From NCBI GenBank assembly GCA_051657165.1, contig JBOFKD010000315.1:1-64000 (forward strand): a DNA stretch of 64,000 bases, given 5' to 3'. The stretch is from UBA7332 sp051657165. Lineage in GTDB: Bacteria > Bacteroidota > Bacteroidia > Bacteroidales > UBA7332. Positions within the stretch are counted from its first letter, which is position 1; every line of letters starts with the position of its first letter. Below the pieces are notes generated by a model. That model saw only the letters and a list, made by a program, of their open reading frames with translations. It ran no database searches and was not told the origin of the DNA. Of this stretch, positions 1 to 8,090 are shown one piece after another. The position numbers and the translations under genes are program-made.

Positions 1-856
1 TCAATGCGATTTCCAATACTTTCTCAACACCATTACGGCCGATAACAGCAGGAACTCCGATACAGATATCGTTTTGTCCGTATTCGCCTTCCAAAAGAAC
101 ACAAGAAGTGATAACTTTTTTCTGATCGCGAAGGATAGACTCAACTACAGCTGCTGAAGCTGCTCCCGGTGCCATCCATGCAGAAGTACCAAGAAGACCA
201 GTAAGAGTTGCACCACCAACCATAGTGTCAGCTGCTACTTTATTTAATGTTTCAGCATCAGCGAATTCTGATACAGGAATACCTTTGTATGTAGCAAGAC
301 GAGTCAAAGGAATCATAGTAGTATCACCATGACCACCGATAACCATACCTTCGATTTCGTTGATGTTTGCGTTAAGCGCTTTGCTTAAGTAACATTTGAA
401 ACGAGAGCTGTCTAGAGCACCACCCATACCAAATACTTGGTTTTTAGGAAGACCTGTAGATTTAAGAGCCAAATATGTCATTGGATCCATTGGGTTAGAA
501 ACGATAAGGATGATCGCTTTTGGAGAGTGAACAAGGATTTGCTCAACTACGCTTTTTACGATTCCTGCATTAACACCGATCAACTCTTCACGAGTCATAC
601 CCGGTTTACGTGGAAGACCAGAAGTAACGACTACTACATCAGATCCTGCTGTTGCAGCATAGTCATTTGTTACACCTGTAATTTTTGTATCGAAATCCAA
701 CAAAGTTGAAGTTTGGAAAATATCCAATACTTTACCTTCTGCAAATCCTTCTTTGATGTCAAGAAGAACTACTTCACTTGCGATTTCTCTAACTGCTAAT
801 ACGTTTGCACAAGTAGCACCTACGTTACCTGCACCTACAACGGTTACTTTTGCCAT
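1..856 (-). CDS. mdh: malate dehydrogenase, C-terminus cut by window edge
   Basis: NAD-dependent malate dehydrogenase, interconverting malate and oxaloacetate in the cytoplasm. Read on the minus strand from ATG at 856, about 285 residues are visible. The N-terminal Rossmann loop GAGNVGA (about residues 8-14), the acidic residue ending beta-2 (LLDI, about 33), the substrate loop LPRKPGM (about 81-87), NPMD (about 121-124) and the catalytic-histidine motif IGGHGDT (about 173-179) are all present in the order expected of the LDH-like malate dehydrogenases. The family is usually about 310 residues, so roughly 25-30 C-terminal residues lie beyond base 1. A Bacteroides-type promoter lies just upstream. 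The reading frame is intact throughout. Confidence 0.96.
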   Translation of the reverse strand, partial: MAKVTVVGAGNVGATCANVLAVREIASEVVLLDIKEGFAEGKVLDIFQTSTLLDFDTKITGVTNDYAATAGSDVVVVTSGLPRKPGMTREELIGVNAGIVKSVVEQILVHSPKAIILIVSNPMDPMTYLALKSTGLPKNQVFGMGGALDSSRFKCYLSKALNANINEIEGMVIGGHGDTTMIPLTRLATYKGIPVSEFADAETLNKVAADTMVGGATLTGLLGTSAWMAPGAASAAVVESILRDQKKVITSCVLLEGEYGQNDICIGVPAVIGRNGVEKVLEIAL

Positions 857-901
857 AATAATTTAAATAAAAGAAAAATAAATAGTCATTTAAATCTATC
901 G

Positions 902-932
902 CAAAAATAGCAAAAAGATATAACTGTGCAAT
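902..932 (-). promoter_or_regulatory. promoter of mdh
   Basis: On the minus strand the -7 box TATTTTTG (909-902) matches TAnnTTTG, and a -33-like ATTG (932-929) lies 19 bp upstream. The expected start is about 895, leaving a leader of about 40 nt before the mdh ATG. Confidence 0.6.
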
Positions 933-967
933 GTTTTATTAACAAAAGCCAATGTTTAGCAGGTGTT

Positions 968-1006
968 AAAAAAACAAACGGATTCATATAAATTATGAAT
1001 CCGTTT
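968..1006 (-). terminator. rho-independent terminator after the coiled-coil gene
   Basis: A perfect 13-bp inverted repeat, AAACGGATTCATA (976-988) and TATGAATCCGTTT (994-1006), has a 5-nt loop. On the minus strand it is followed by GTTTTTTT. It lies 20 bases past the stop of the 1026-1901 gene. Confidence 0.8.
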
Positions 1007-1025
1007 AGCAGTTTATTTATTAGCG

Positions 1026-1901
1026 TTATTTTTTTAATGTAAAAGAACGATTTCCAATCATGTTTCCATCGCAGAAAAGATCTACTCTGTAATCACCCGG
1101 ATATAGAAATTCTTCAATATTCCAGTAGAGTGTTACTGTTTGTTCCTCACCATCAAATTCGATGGACTTTCTGCAAGAGTATGCAATATCTTTGTTTTCG
1201 TAGGCAAATACATCATTTCTGTTTTTAACAAGTATATCGCCATCCGGTTTCATAATACGGGCATACACATATTTTTCACCTACTTTTGCTGTAATATTAC
1301 GTGCAAGAGTAAAAGTTATTTTGAGATCGGTTGCTCTGCTTATTTTTGATGTTTCCCGGCCTCGTTTATCAATAGCTTCAGCTTTAATATTGACAGCATT
1401 GAGTTGAGATGCAAGATCGACCTTTTCTGTAAGCTTTTCTTTGTCCTTAGATAGCTGACTTACAGTTTGTGTAGCTGCCGAGTATTTTGATTTTACTTCT
1501 GCATTTTCTTTTCTGAGTTGAGCATTAGCCTGATTTAAAGAATCGATCTGAAGAATATAACTCTTCATAATCGCGCGTAATGTACTTAGCTCTTTTTTAA
1601 GTTCAGATATTCTGCGTGCATTTGAAGACTTTACTGTTCTTAATTCTTCTAATAGACGCTGAACTTTGATTTTTTCATTGTCAAGAAGATCAATAAGTGA
1701 GTCATTTTTTACACTTAAATGATTATAACCTTCATATTGAACAGCAAGTTGTTCATATTCTTGTTCCAGTTCTTCTTTCTGGATATCAAATTGCTGTGAC
1801 ATCTCAGAAATAGTATTTTGTTGTCTGAAGATAAAAAATGCTCCTACTAAAAGTAGTGCTACTAATACGCCGATAATAATTTGTACGTTCCTATTTTTCA
1901 T
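1026..1901 (-). CDS. membrane-anchored coiled-coil protein of unknown function
   Basis: A 291-residue protein I do not recognise by name. An ATG at 1901 fits better than the GTG 18 bases upstream, because it puts a short basic stretch (MKNRN) directly before the membrane segment at about residues 7-26. Residues about 30-160 are Glu/Lys/Gln/Leu-rich with heptad-like spacing, so a long coiled coil is likely. The last 110 residues look beta-rich and globular. It probably sits in the inner membrane with the coiled coil in the periplasm. The gene has its own terminator and a 91-base gap from the acetyltransferase upstream, so co-transcription with recR is uncertain. The function is not inferred. 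Confidence 0.7.
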   Translation of the reverse strand: MKNRNVQIIIGVLVALLLVGAFFIFRQQNTISEMSQQFDIQKEELEQEYEQLAVQYEGYNHLSVKNDSLIDLLDNEKIKVQRLLEELRTVKSSNARRISELKKELSTLRAIMKSYILQIDSLNQANAQLRKENAEVKSKYSAATQTVSQLSKDKEKLTEKVDLASQLNAVNIKAEAIDKRGRETSKISRATDLKITFTLARNITAKVGEKYVYARIMKPDGDILVKNRNDVFAYENKDIAYSCRKSIEFDGEEQTVTLYWNIEEFLYPGDYRVDLFCDGNMIGNRSFTLKK

Positions 1902-1992
1902 ATCTGGATTTCTAATCACTTCATATATATTGCAAAAATAATTAATTTGGATTGTTAGCGGGTATTTTAAGATAATTTAATCCCGTTGATGC

Positions 1993-2535
1993 TTAAATTG
2001 CAGCCTTATTGTCGCGTATGAGCTGAAAGAAAAATACGTCTTCGTAGATTCCATTCCGGCGGGTCCAGTCTTTCAACCGGGCTACATTCTTAAATCCAGC
2101 TTTCGTAAATAATGCTACTGAGGCTTCATTAGAAACAGGAACATGTGCATATAACTGGTGCAGGTTTAGCATCTCAAAGCTGTATGCAATTAGTTTACGA
2201 AGCGATTCTTCCCCGAATCCGTTACCACGGTATTTTTTGTCAATGACCAGACCGACTGATGCTTTCATTGTTAATGGATCGACATCAAAAAGATCAATAG
2301 AACCAGCAACAGAGTTGTTGAACTCAATAATCAGACGTACCTGATGCATCGAAAAGACATCATTGCAGAGAGATTGTTCCAGATACTGGCTGATCGCATA
2401 TTTAGAGAGGGGTTGTATCTGCCCTCCAAAAGACCATAAATCAGTATCATTTTCCCAGCGAATGAAATGTGTGATGTCGTCAGCTTCTACAGCCCGGAGC
2501 CGTATCTTCCCATCAGCAAAAATGCCATTCATCAT
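1993..2535 (-). CDS. GNAT family N-acetyltransferase (RimJ/RimL-like)
   Basis: A 180-residue single-domain GNAT acetyltransferase. The N-terminus has the RimJ/RimL opening (IRLRAVEADD, about 11-20), and the acetyl-CoA pyrophosphate loop is visible as KKYRGNGFGEESL (about 100-112). Late strands include ASVALFTKAGFKNVARL and a terminal aromatic strand. Such proteins acetylate amino groups of proteins, amino acids or polyamines; the substrate cannot be told from sequence. It starts 4 bases after the glycosyltransferase stop and is almost certainly translated from the same message. Two adjacent ATG codons (2535, 2532) are possible starts. Confidence 0.88.
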   Translation of the reverse strand: MMNGIFADGKIRLRAVEADDITHFIRWENDTDLWSFGGQIQPLSKYAISQYLEQSLCNDVFSMHQVRLIIEFNNSVAGSIDLFDVDPLTMKASVGLVIDKKYRGNGFGEESLRKLIAYSFEMLNLHQLYAHVPVSNEASVALFTKAGFKNVARLKDWTRRNGIYEDVFFFQLIRDNKAAI

Positions 2536-2539
2536 AGAA

Positions 2540-3553
2540 TTATTGTTTTATATTAATTTTATGTGAGCGTAAGTCTATTTTGTAATTTACACCAATACGC
2601 TCAGTCATTAATTGAAACATTTCCTCTATATCATATTCATGAACGTTTAATGTAAATTCCTGTATTTGGCTATTCTGCTCTCTTTTAAATCTGAAAGCAT
2701 TTTTAAATATTCGTTTTATACACGCAACACCTGCTCTGGAGAATATAGCCAGCTTAATCATGAATGTGAAAAAGAAATTATAGTGAGGATAATGTTTTCT
2801 GAAAAAAATCAGCATTGCCCCATAGAATATCTGAACGTACTTGAATGAATCTTTCTTGGTAGATTCTCCTTTGTAGTGCAAAATAGGAAATGGAAGATAA
2901 TAGTTTTTATAATTAGCTTTCAAAACCCGGTATGAAATATCAATATCTTCACCATACATAAAGAATTTCTCGTCCAGCAATCCGATCCGGTCAAGCGTTT
3001 CCTTCCGGAACATCATGAATGCACCACTGATTACGTCAATCTCATGGATTGCATCTTTATCAAGATAAAGCAAATGATATTTAGCAAAAACGGATGACAT
3101 AGGGAATAGTTTAGATAGCCCCGTCATTTTGCACAATGAGTTCCATGGTGTCGGAAAAGAACGTTTTGATTCGGGATGGAATCTTCCGTAAGTGTCAATC
3201 ATTTTTACACCGGAACATCCCGCATCCGGATGTGTGTCCATAAAGCGGAGTACATTATAAAAAACATTTTCTCCGACCAGCGTGTCCGGATTGAGCAGAA
3301 GAATATATTCTCCCTCAGACAGACGAATAGCCTGATTGTTTGCGCGGGAATATCCTACATTATCTTTATTGGCAATAAAATGGACGGCAGGAAAACGAGG
3401 GCGTAAGTATTCGACAGAGCCATCGGATGAGTCATTGTCAACCACGAAGATTTCATAACTTTCGATTCTTTCGCAAGCTCTGTATACTGATATTAAACAC
3501 TGTTCCAGTAAATCTTTTACATTGTAATTTACTATCACGACAGACAGTTTCAT
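2540..3553 (-). CDS. family 2 glycosyltransferase (rhamnosyltransferase-like)
   Basis: A 337-residue GT-A fold glycosyltransferase. Visible are the family opening VVIVNYN (about 4-10), the nucleotide-binding acidic patch VVDNDSSDGS (about 37-46), NVGYSRANN (about 65-73), the metal-binding NPDT (about 88-91, the DxD equivalent) and FFMYGEDIDIS (about 197-207), typical of WbbL/RfbF-like enzymes. The C-terminal part holds a hydrophobic stretch near 260-280 and a basic tail, suggesting peripheral membrane attachment. The likely role is adding a sugar to a lipid-linked surface glycan; donor and acceptor are unknown. No polysaccharide cluster surrounds it. It lies between recR and a GNAT gene. Confidence 0.88.
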   Translation of the reverse strand: MKLSVVIVNYNVKDLLEQCLISVYRACERIESYEIFVVDNDSSDGSVEYLRPRFPAVHFIANKDNVGYSRANNQAIRLSEGEYILLLNPDTLVGENVFYNVLRFMDTHPDAGCSGVKMIDTYGRFHPESKRSFPTPWNSLCKMTGLSKLFPMSSVFAKYHLLYLDKDAIHEIDVISGAFMMFRKETLDRIGLLDEKFFMYGEDIDISYRVLKANYKNYYLPFPILHYKGESTKKDSFKYVQIFYGAMLIFFRKHYPHYNFFFTFMIKLAIFSRAGVACIKRIFKNAFRFKREQNSQIQEFTLNVHEYDIEEMFQLMTERIGVNYKIDLRSHKINIKQ

Positions 3554-3639
3554 AGATGTGTTCTTTCTTTGTTCAATTACTTTTAACGCAAAACAGAAGT
3601 TGTTTATTGTTTTCGTAAGCTTATTTGTTAGTTAATCCC

Positions 3640-4260
3640 CTATAATTTAAATGTATCAGAGAATGAGATACGGTTCGTTATGGATCTTCCGAGAGTTACT
3701 TCATCTGTATATTCAATTTCATCGCCAATAGAAACTCCCCGTGCAATGGTGCTTATTTTTACATCGTAATTAGCTAGTTTGCGGTAGATGTAAAAGTTAG
3801 TTGTGTCACCTTCCATAGTAGTGCTTAATGCCAGAATAACTTCTTTGATCTCACCATTTTCCACACGCTTTACCAGACTTTCGATCTGAAGATTCGAAGG
3901 ACCTATTCCATCCATCGGAGAGATTACTCCACCCAATACGTGATAATATCCTTTGTATTGGCGGGTATTTTCGATAGCCATAACCTCTTTGATGTTTTCA
4001 ACCACACAAATAACGCCTCTTTCGCGTTGTTCATCTCCACATATAGAACAGACCTCTGTGTCTGATATTGTATGACATATCCGGCAATATTTAATATCCC
4101 GGCGAAGTTCAATTAATGTATTTCCGAAATTGTAAACCATTTCCGGATCCTGTCTTAGTAAAAATAATACTAATCTCAGAGCTGTTTTACGTCCGATTCC
4201 CGGAAGTTTAGAAAATTCATTAACGGCTTTCTCAAGTAAATGAGAGGGATAATTTTGCAT
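3640..4260 (-). CDS. recR: recombination mediator protein RecR
   Basis: RecR works with RecO/RecF to load RecA onto single-stranded gaps. The 206-residue length is typical. The N-terminal helix-hairpin-helix LPGIGRKTALR (about 19-29), the four-cysteine zinc finger (C59, C62, C71, C74: CRIC and CSIC), the Toprim domain beginning VVENIKEVMAIENT (about 87-100) and the C-terminal Walker-B-like region ARGVSIGDEIEYTDEVTLGRS are all present. A strong promoter lies upstream at 4291-4322. It heads the minus-strand block; the 86-base gap to the glycosyltransferase allows read-through. Confidence 0.97.
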   Translation of the reverse strand: MQNYPSHLLEKAVNEFSKLPGIGRKTALRLVLFLLRQDPEMVYNFGNTLIELRRDIKYCRICHTISDTEVCSICGDEQRERGVICVVENIKEVMAIENTRQYKGYYHVLGGVISPMDGIGPSNLQIESLVKRVENGEIKEVILALSTTMEGDTTNFYIYRKLANYDVKISTIARGVSIGDEIEYTDEVTLGRSITNRISFSDTFKL

Positions 4261-4290
4261 AGGTCTTTATATCTGTATCACTATATGTTA

Positions 4291-4322
4291 CAAATGTACG
4301 GGATTGTGTTTAGACTTACAAA
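4291..4322 (-). promoter_or_regulatory. promoter of recR
   Basis: On the minus strand TTTG (4322-4319), a 20-bp spacer and TACATTTG (4298-4291) match the Bacteroides -33/-7 consensus exactly. The expected start is near 4284, about 24 nt before the recR ATG. Confidence 0.75.
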
Positions 4323-4418
4323 AAATGAGTATGTTTTGTGTGTGCTGAAAAACAAAAGATTTCGGGCTGATGTTTTATCAAAACAAAGATTTCGTGAAAA
4401 TAAAGAGGAACAGTGAGT

Positions 4419-5852
4419 ATGGAAAAGCAATCACAGAAGTTGGGTTTAGCGGGATTGACTGCTATCGTTTTTAGTTCAATGGTCGGAGGCGGTATATTTG
4501 CCATTCCTCAGAATATGGCTGAGGGTGCGGGCCTTGGAGCTACAATAATATCCTGGGTTATATCCGGCTTTGGGGTTTTATGTCTTGTTCTGACCTTTAA
4601 AATACTGGCAGATTTACGTCCGGATCTGAATGCCGGTATTTATCAATATGCGAAAGAAACATGCGGCAATTATGTAGGTTTTAATATTGCATGGGGGTAT
4701 TGGCTTTGCGCTGCGATGGGAAACGTTGCATTTGCTGTAATGCTGAATGATGCTCTTGGTTATTTCTTTCCTTTTTTTCTGAATTATAGCTGGCAGACGG
4801 TTCTTTTGGGATCGGTCTTTATATGGGGAATGTTTCTTTTAGTAGCATCCGGAATAAAAGAAGCCTCAGTAATAAACTTTATTGTTTCGCTGGTTAAGTT
4901 TTTGGCTATTAGTTTTATTGTGGTTGTAATGATCATTTATGCAAAGGTCGGAGCTTTATCTTCAGATTTTTGGGGAAGAGCTGAGAATCTGGGTTCACTG
5001 GCCGGACAAATACGAAGTACAATGCTGATAACTCTTTGGTGCTTTATTGGTGTGGAGGGAGCAGTTGTCGTTTCAGGAAGAGCTAAACGCAGCAGTGATG
5101 TCGGTAAAGCCGGAGTTATAGGCTTTATTCTGGCGTTATTACTATATCTTCTTATCAGTGTTTTGTCATTTGGTATTCTTCATCAGCCGGAGCTGGCTAA
5201 ATTATCCAATCCTTCCGTAGCATATGTTCTCGAAGCAGCTGTCGGTAAATGGGGAGCTATATTTGTATTGGTGAGCATTATCTTTTCTATTATAGGTGGA
5301 TGGATTGCCTGGACAATTCTTTGCGCGCAAGTCCCGTTCACAGCAGCACAGGTGAATATACTGCCAAGGATATTTGCCCATGAGAATAAGCATGGATCAC
5401 CGGTTTATGCGCTACTGGCTTCCAGTATTCTGATGCAGATTTTTATTTTTATTGTAGTGATGGCTGAATCCGTTTATTTATCAGCAATCGAAATTGCCGG
5501 AGTTATGATTCTTCCTTCCTATTTATTCAGTGGTATTTATCTGGTAAAAGCATCTTATGATGGCGAATTACATGATAGTAATCAGCATCATCTCAAGCGT
5601 TACAGAGTAATTGGTTTGCTTACAACTATTTATTGTATGTGGTTGATTTATGCCGGAGGACTAGAACTGTTCTTTCTGACTTCTTTGTTTTATCTGATAG
5701 GTATCCTTTTCTATATTAAGGCCCGGCATGAAGTGGTCGGTTATTCAAAAGAGATATTTACGTCCAACGAGAAGATGATGGCATTAATTATTGCACTGGC
5801 AGCCGTGATCTCTGCAATTTTAATTGTATCCGGATTCACCACGTTATCCTGA
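4419..5852 (+). CDS. APC-superfamily amino acid permease (basic amino acid/polyamine antiporter type)
   Basis: A 477-residue inner membrane transporter with about 12 hydrophobic segments. The APC helix-1 unwound motif is visible as MVGGGIFAIPQ (about 21-31), and YQYAKETCGNYVGF (about 69-82) follows the helix-2/3 pattern. The overall layout is closest to the arginine/ornithine and basic amino acid/polyamine antiporters (APA group, ArcD/LysP-like), but the substrate is inferred only. ATG at 4419 is chosen over a GTG two codons upstream because a purine-rich AAAGAGGAA precedes it. It stands alone, divergent from recR, with no decarboxylase or arc genes beside it. Confidence 0.85.
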   Translation: MEKQSQKLGLAGLTAIVFSSMVGGGIFAIPQNMAEGAGLGATIISWVISGFGVLCLVLTFKILADLRPDLNAGIYQYAKETCGNYVGFNIAWGYWLCAAMGNVAFAVMLNDALGYFFPFFLNYSWQTVLLGSVFIWGMFLLVASGIKEASVINFIVSLVKFLAISFIVVVMIIYAKVGALSSDFWGRAENLGSLAGQIRSTMLITLWCFIGVEGAVVVSGRAKRSSDVGKAGVIGFILALLLYLLISVLSFGILHQPELAKLSNPSVAYVLEAAVGKWGAIFVLVSIIFSIIGGWIAWTILCAQVPFTAAQVNILPRIFAHENKHGSPVYALLASSILMQIFIFIVVMAESVYLSAIEIAGVMILPSYLFSGIYLVKASYDGELHDSNQHHLKRYRVIGLLTTIYCMWLIYAGGLELFFLTSLFYLIGILFYIKARHEVVGYSKEIFTSNEKMMALIIALAAVISAILIVSGFTTLS

Positions 5853-5858
5853 ATCTCT

Positions 5859-5866
5859 TATATTTG
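5859..5866 (+). promoter_or_regulatory. -7 box ahead of the two-component operon
   Basis: TATATTTG matches TAnnTTTG and lies 33 bases before the response-regulator ATG. No clear -33 TTTG is present, which would fit an activated promoter. The box begins only 7 bases after the permease stop. Confidence 0.5.
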
Positions 5867-5898
5867 TGCCGTAAAAGCATAATATAAATAATCAAAGC

Positions 5899-6603
5899 AT
5901 GGTGCATATACTTGTTATTGAGGATGAGCAGCGGGTAGCTGATTTATTAAAAAGGGGACTAGAAGAATCGGGTTACTCTGTTTCGCTGGCTTATGATGCC
6001 GAAATGGGGTTGCGTCTGTTTCGTTCGGCTCAGTTTGATTTCGTTATCTCGGATGTTATTTTACCTAAGAAAAGTGGTTTCGATTTATGTAAAGACATCA
6101 GAGCTGTTAATACCTCCGTGCCTATTCTTATGCTTACCGCATTGGGTACTACAGATGATAAACTGGAAGGTTTTGATTCGGGTGCAGATGATTATATGGT
6201 CAAGCCTTTTGACTTCCGCGAACTGATCGGCCGAATAAAAGTATTATTAAAACGAAACGGAAGCGTTCAGGCTCCCGCCGATGATGTGAATGAATTAAGT
6301 TATGCCGATCTGAGAATGAATCTTTCAACCAAAGAGGTCTTTCGCAATGATGTGAAGATTCATCTTACACCTAAAGAATTTAATCTGCTTTCTTATATGC
6401 TCCAGAATGCGGGGCGTGTATTGACGCGGATAGAGATTGCAGAAAATGTATGGAATACTCATTTTGATACAGGCACAAACTTTATTGATGTTTATATCAA
6501 TTATCTGCGTAAAAAAATAGATAAGAATTTCGAACCAAAGCTTATACATACCAAACCGGGTATGGGGTTTATATTACGAACTGCAAATGAAGATCAGGAC
6601 TAA
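5899..6603 (+). CDS. OmpR-family response regulator
   Basis: A 234-residue two-domain response regulator. The receiver (1-115) has the acidic pair near residues 8-10, the phosphoacceptor Asp52 (ISDVILP), Thr80 and Lys102 (MVKPFDFREL). A winged-helix DNA-binding domain follows (about 135-228: LTPKEFNLLSYMLQNAGRVLTR, then DVYINYLRKKID). It overlaps the sensor kinase by 17 bases, so the pair is translationally coupled. The neighbouring MgtA ATPase and the 11-bp-spaced CTAAT repeats before it suggest Mg2+ or envelope-stress control, in the manner of PhoP or PmrA. CusR/BasR-like subfamily membership is possible but not provable here. Confidence 0.93.
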   Translation: MVHILVIEDEQRVADLLKRGLEESGYSVSLAYDAEMGLRLFRSAQFDFVISDVILPKKSGFDLCKDIRAVNTSVPILMLTALGTTDDKLEGFDSGADDYMVKPFDFRELIGRIKVLLKRNGSVQAPADDVNELSYADLRMNLSTKEVFRNDVKIHLTPKEFNLLSYMLQNAGRVLTRIEIAENVWNTHFDTGTNFIDVYINYLRKKIDKNFEPKLIHTKPGMGFILRTANEDQD

Positions 6604-7954
6604 ACTTACTCTCCGGTACACAATTATTACAGCTGCTATCTTTTGCATATTTGCTATTCTGGTCTATCTCTTTTCGAGTAGTAACCGTGAAAGTGAGTTC
6701 TTCCGGGATTTAAAGAAAGAAGGTATTACAAAAGCAAATCTGTTTCTTGAAAACAAAGTGAATCCGGAGACGATGCAATCGATCTATATGAATAACCGCG
6801 AATTCATCAATGAGGTTGAAGTTGCTGTCTATGATACCTCATTTCATCTTTTGTATCATGACGCAAAGCAAATAGATCTAGTGAAAGAAACTCCTCAGAT
6901 GATGGAAGAGATTCTCCGTAAGAAGACGGTTGATTTCTATCAGGGTAAATATCAGGTTGCGGGGATGCTTTATGAGTTTAAAGGTAAGCCTTATATCATT
7001 ACAGCTGTAGCTTATGATGGGTATGGATTTGCTAAACTGGACGCATTAAGGCATGTGTTGCTTATCTTATTGTCGGCAGGCCTGATTATTCTTTTTGTGG
7101 TGGGCTATTTTCTGGCTAAAAGTGCTTTGAACCCGGTTATGATTATGATTCGCAATATACGGGATATTACAGCTAATAAACTTGATACACGCTTGTCTGT
7201 CCATACGCATCCGGATGAGCTGGATGAGCTGGCAATAACATTTAATCAGGTACTTGATAAATTAGAAGAGTCGTTTAACGCTCAACGTCTTTTTATGAGC
7301 AATGTGTCTCATGAAATCCGGACTCCGATGTCTGTTATTATAGGAGAAATCGAACTGGCCTTGCATAAAGAACGTACAAGCGAGTCTTATCGTCTGTTGC
7401 TTGAAAATACGCTTTCCGATGCGCGCAATATTACAGAGCTTCTGGATGGATTGCTTAATCTGGCGAAGGCAAGTTATCAGCCTGAACAGATTCGTTTCAG
7501 TCATGTACGTCTGGATGAAGTTCTTCTGGATGCCAGAGAAATGGTGCTGAAATCTCATCCTGAATATCATATTGATCTGATTTTTGAACAGGACGCTGAA
7601 GACGATCATCTGATTACGATTGATGGCAATGCTTATTTGCTTAAGGTTGCATTTGCTAATCTGATGGATAATAATGCCAAATTCTCAGAGAATCATAGCT
7701 CTTCTGTTCAAATCTCTTTCTTTGATACAAAGTCGATTATTCGGTTTTCTGATAATGGAATCGGGATTGATGAATCCGAGATAGATAAAATATTTAAACC
7801 CTTCTATAGAGGAGCGAATCAGTCTTACGCCAAAGGAAAAGGTATCGGGCTCGCTTTAGTCCGCAAAATCGTTTTACTGCATAAAGGAGATATTTATATC
7901 CATTCTCATAAGAATGAAGGAACCGTATTTACACTTGAATTTCCTCATGTGTAG
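6587..7954 (+). CDS. HAMP-domain sensor histidine kinase
   Basis: A 455-residue membrane sensor kinase. Helix 1 is at about 11-31, a periplasmic sensor of about 125 residues spans 32-155, helix 2 is at about 156-177, HAMP at about 178-230, and the H-box MSNVSHEIRTPMSV has His242. The ATPase domain shows the N-box (NLMDNNAKF, 358-366), G1 DNGIGI (389-394), the F-box (FKPFY) and G2 GKGIGLAL (417-424). All catalytic motifs are intact. The periplasmic domain contains several acidic stretches, compatible with divalent cation sensing, but no known sensor fold is recognised. It overlaps the regulator gene and is followed by the operator-like repeats and mgtA. Confidence 0.93.
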   Translation: MKIRTKLTLRYTIITAAIFCIFAILVYLFSSSNRESEFFRDLKKEGITKANLFLENKVNPETMQSIYMNNREFINEVEVAVYDTSFHLLYHDAKQIDLVKETPQMMEEILRKKTVDFYQGKYQVAGMLYEFKGKPYIITAVAYDGYGFAKLDALRHVLLILLSAGLIILFVVGYFLAKSALNPVMIMIRNIRDITANKLDTRLSVHTHPDELDELAITFNQVLDKLEESFNAQRLFMSNVSHEIRTPMSVIIGEIELALHKERTSESYRLLLENTLSDARNITELLDGLLNLAKASYQPEQIRFSHVRLDEVLLDAREMVLKSHPEYHIDLIFEQDAEDDHLITIDGNAYLLKVAFANLMDNNAKFSENHSSSVQISFFDTKSIIRFSDNGIGIDESEIDKIFKPFYRGANQSYAKGKGIGLALVRKIVLLHKGDIYIHSHKNEGTVFTLEFPHV

Positions 7955-7960
7955 CTTTTT

Positions 7961-7998
7961 CTAATGAATTTCTAATAACACTCTAATAATGTTCTAAC
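7961..7998 (+). promoter_or_regulatory. four CTAA(T/C) repeats at exact 11-bp spacing, probable response-regulator operator
   Basis: CTAAT begins at 7961, 7972 and 7983 and CTAAC at 7994, each 11 bp after the last. The first copy lies only 7 bases past the kinase stop. Tandem half-sites one helical turn apart are the usual target of OmpR-family dimers (the PmrA box has the same 6+5 spacing). The array ends 23 bp before a -7 box (8021-8028). Confidence 0.7.
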
Positions 7999-8020
7999 GG
8001 CCTCCCGACGGAGGCCGTTT
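7997..8020 (+). terminator. GC-rich hairpin between kinase gene and mgtA promoter
   Basis: A perfect 9-bp stem, ACGGCCTCC (7997-8005) and GGAGGCCGT (8010-8018), has a CGAC loop and is followed by TTTTA. It can terminate the two-component transcript. It also overlaps the last CTAAC unit and fills the spacer before the mgtA -7 box. Confidence 0.65.
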
Positions 8021-8028
8021 TACTTTTG
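8021..8028 (+). promoter_or_regulatory. -7 box of the mgtA promoter
   Basis: TACTTTTG fits TAnnTTTG. The -33 position holds the GC-rich palindrome rather than TTTG, as expected for a promoter that needs an activator. The leader before the mgtA ATG (8091) would be about 55 nt. Confidence 0.5.
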
Positions 8029-8090
8029 TACCCGTTATTGAAGCACACTTAGTTGCTTCCGGTATAAACGTTATAAACGAGTATGATATT

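Noticed and set aside
437..709. Plus-strand ORF at the start of the window
   Set aside because: It is antisense to mdh, whose reading frame contains all conserved dehydrogenase motifs.
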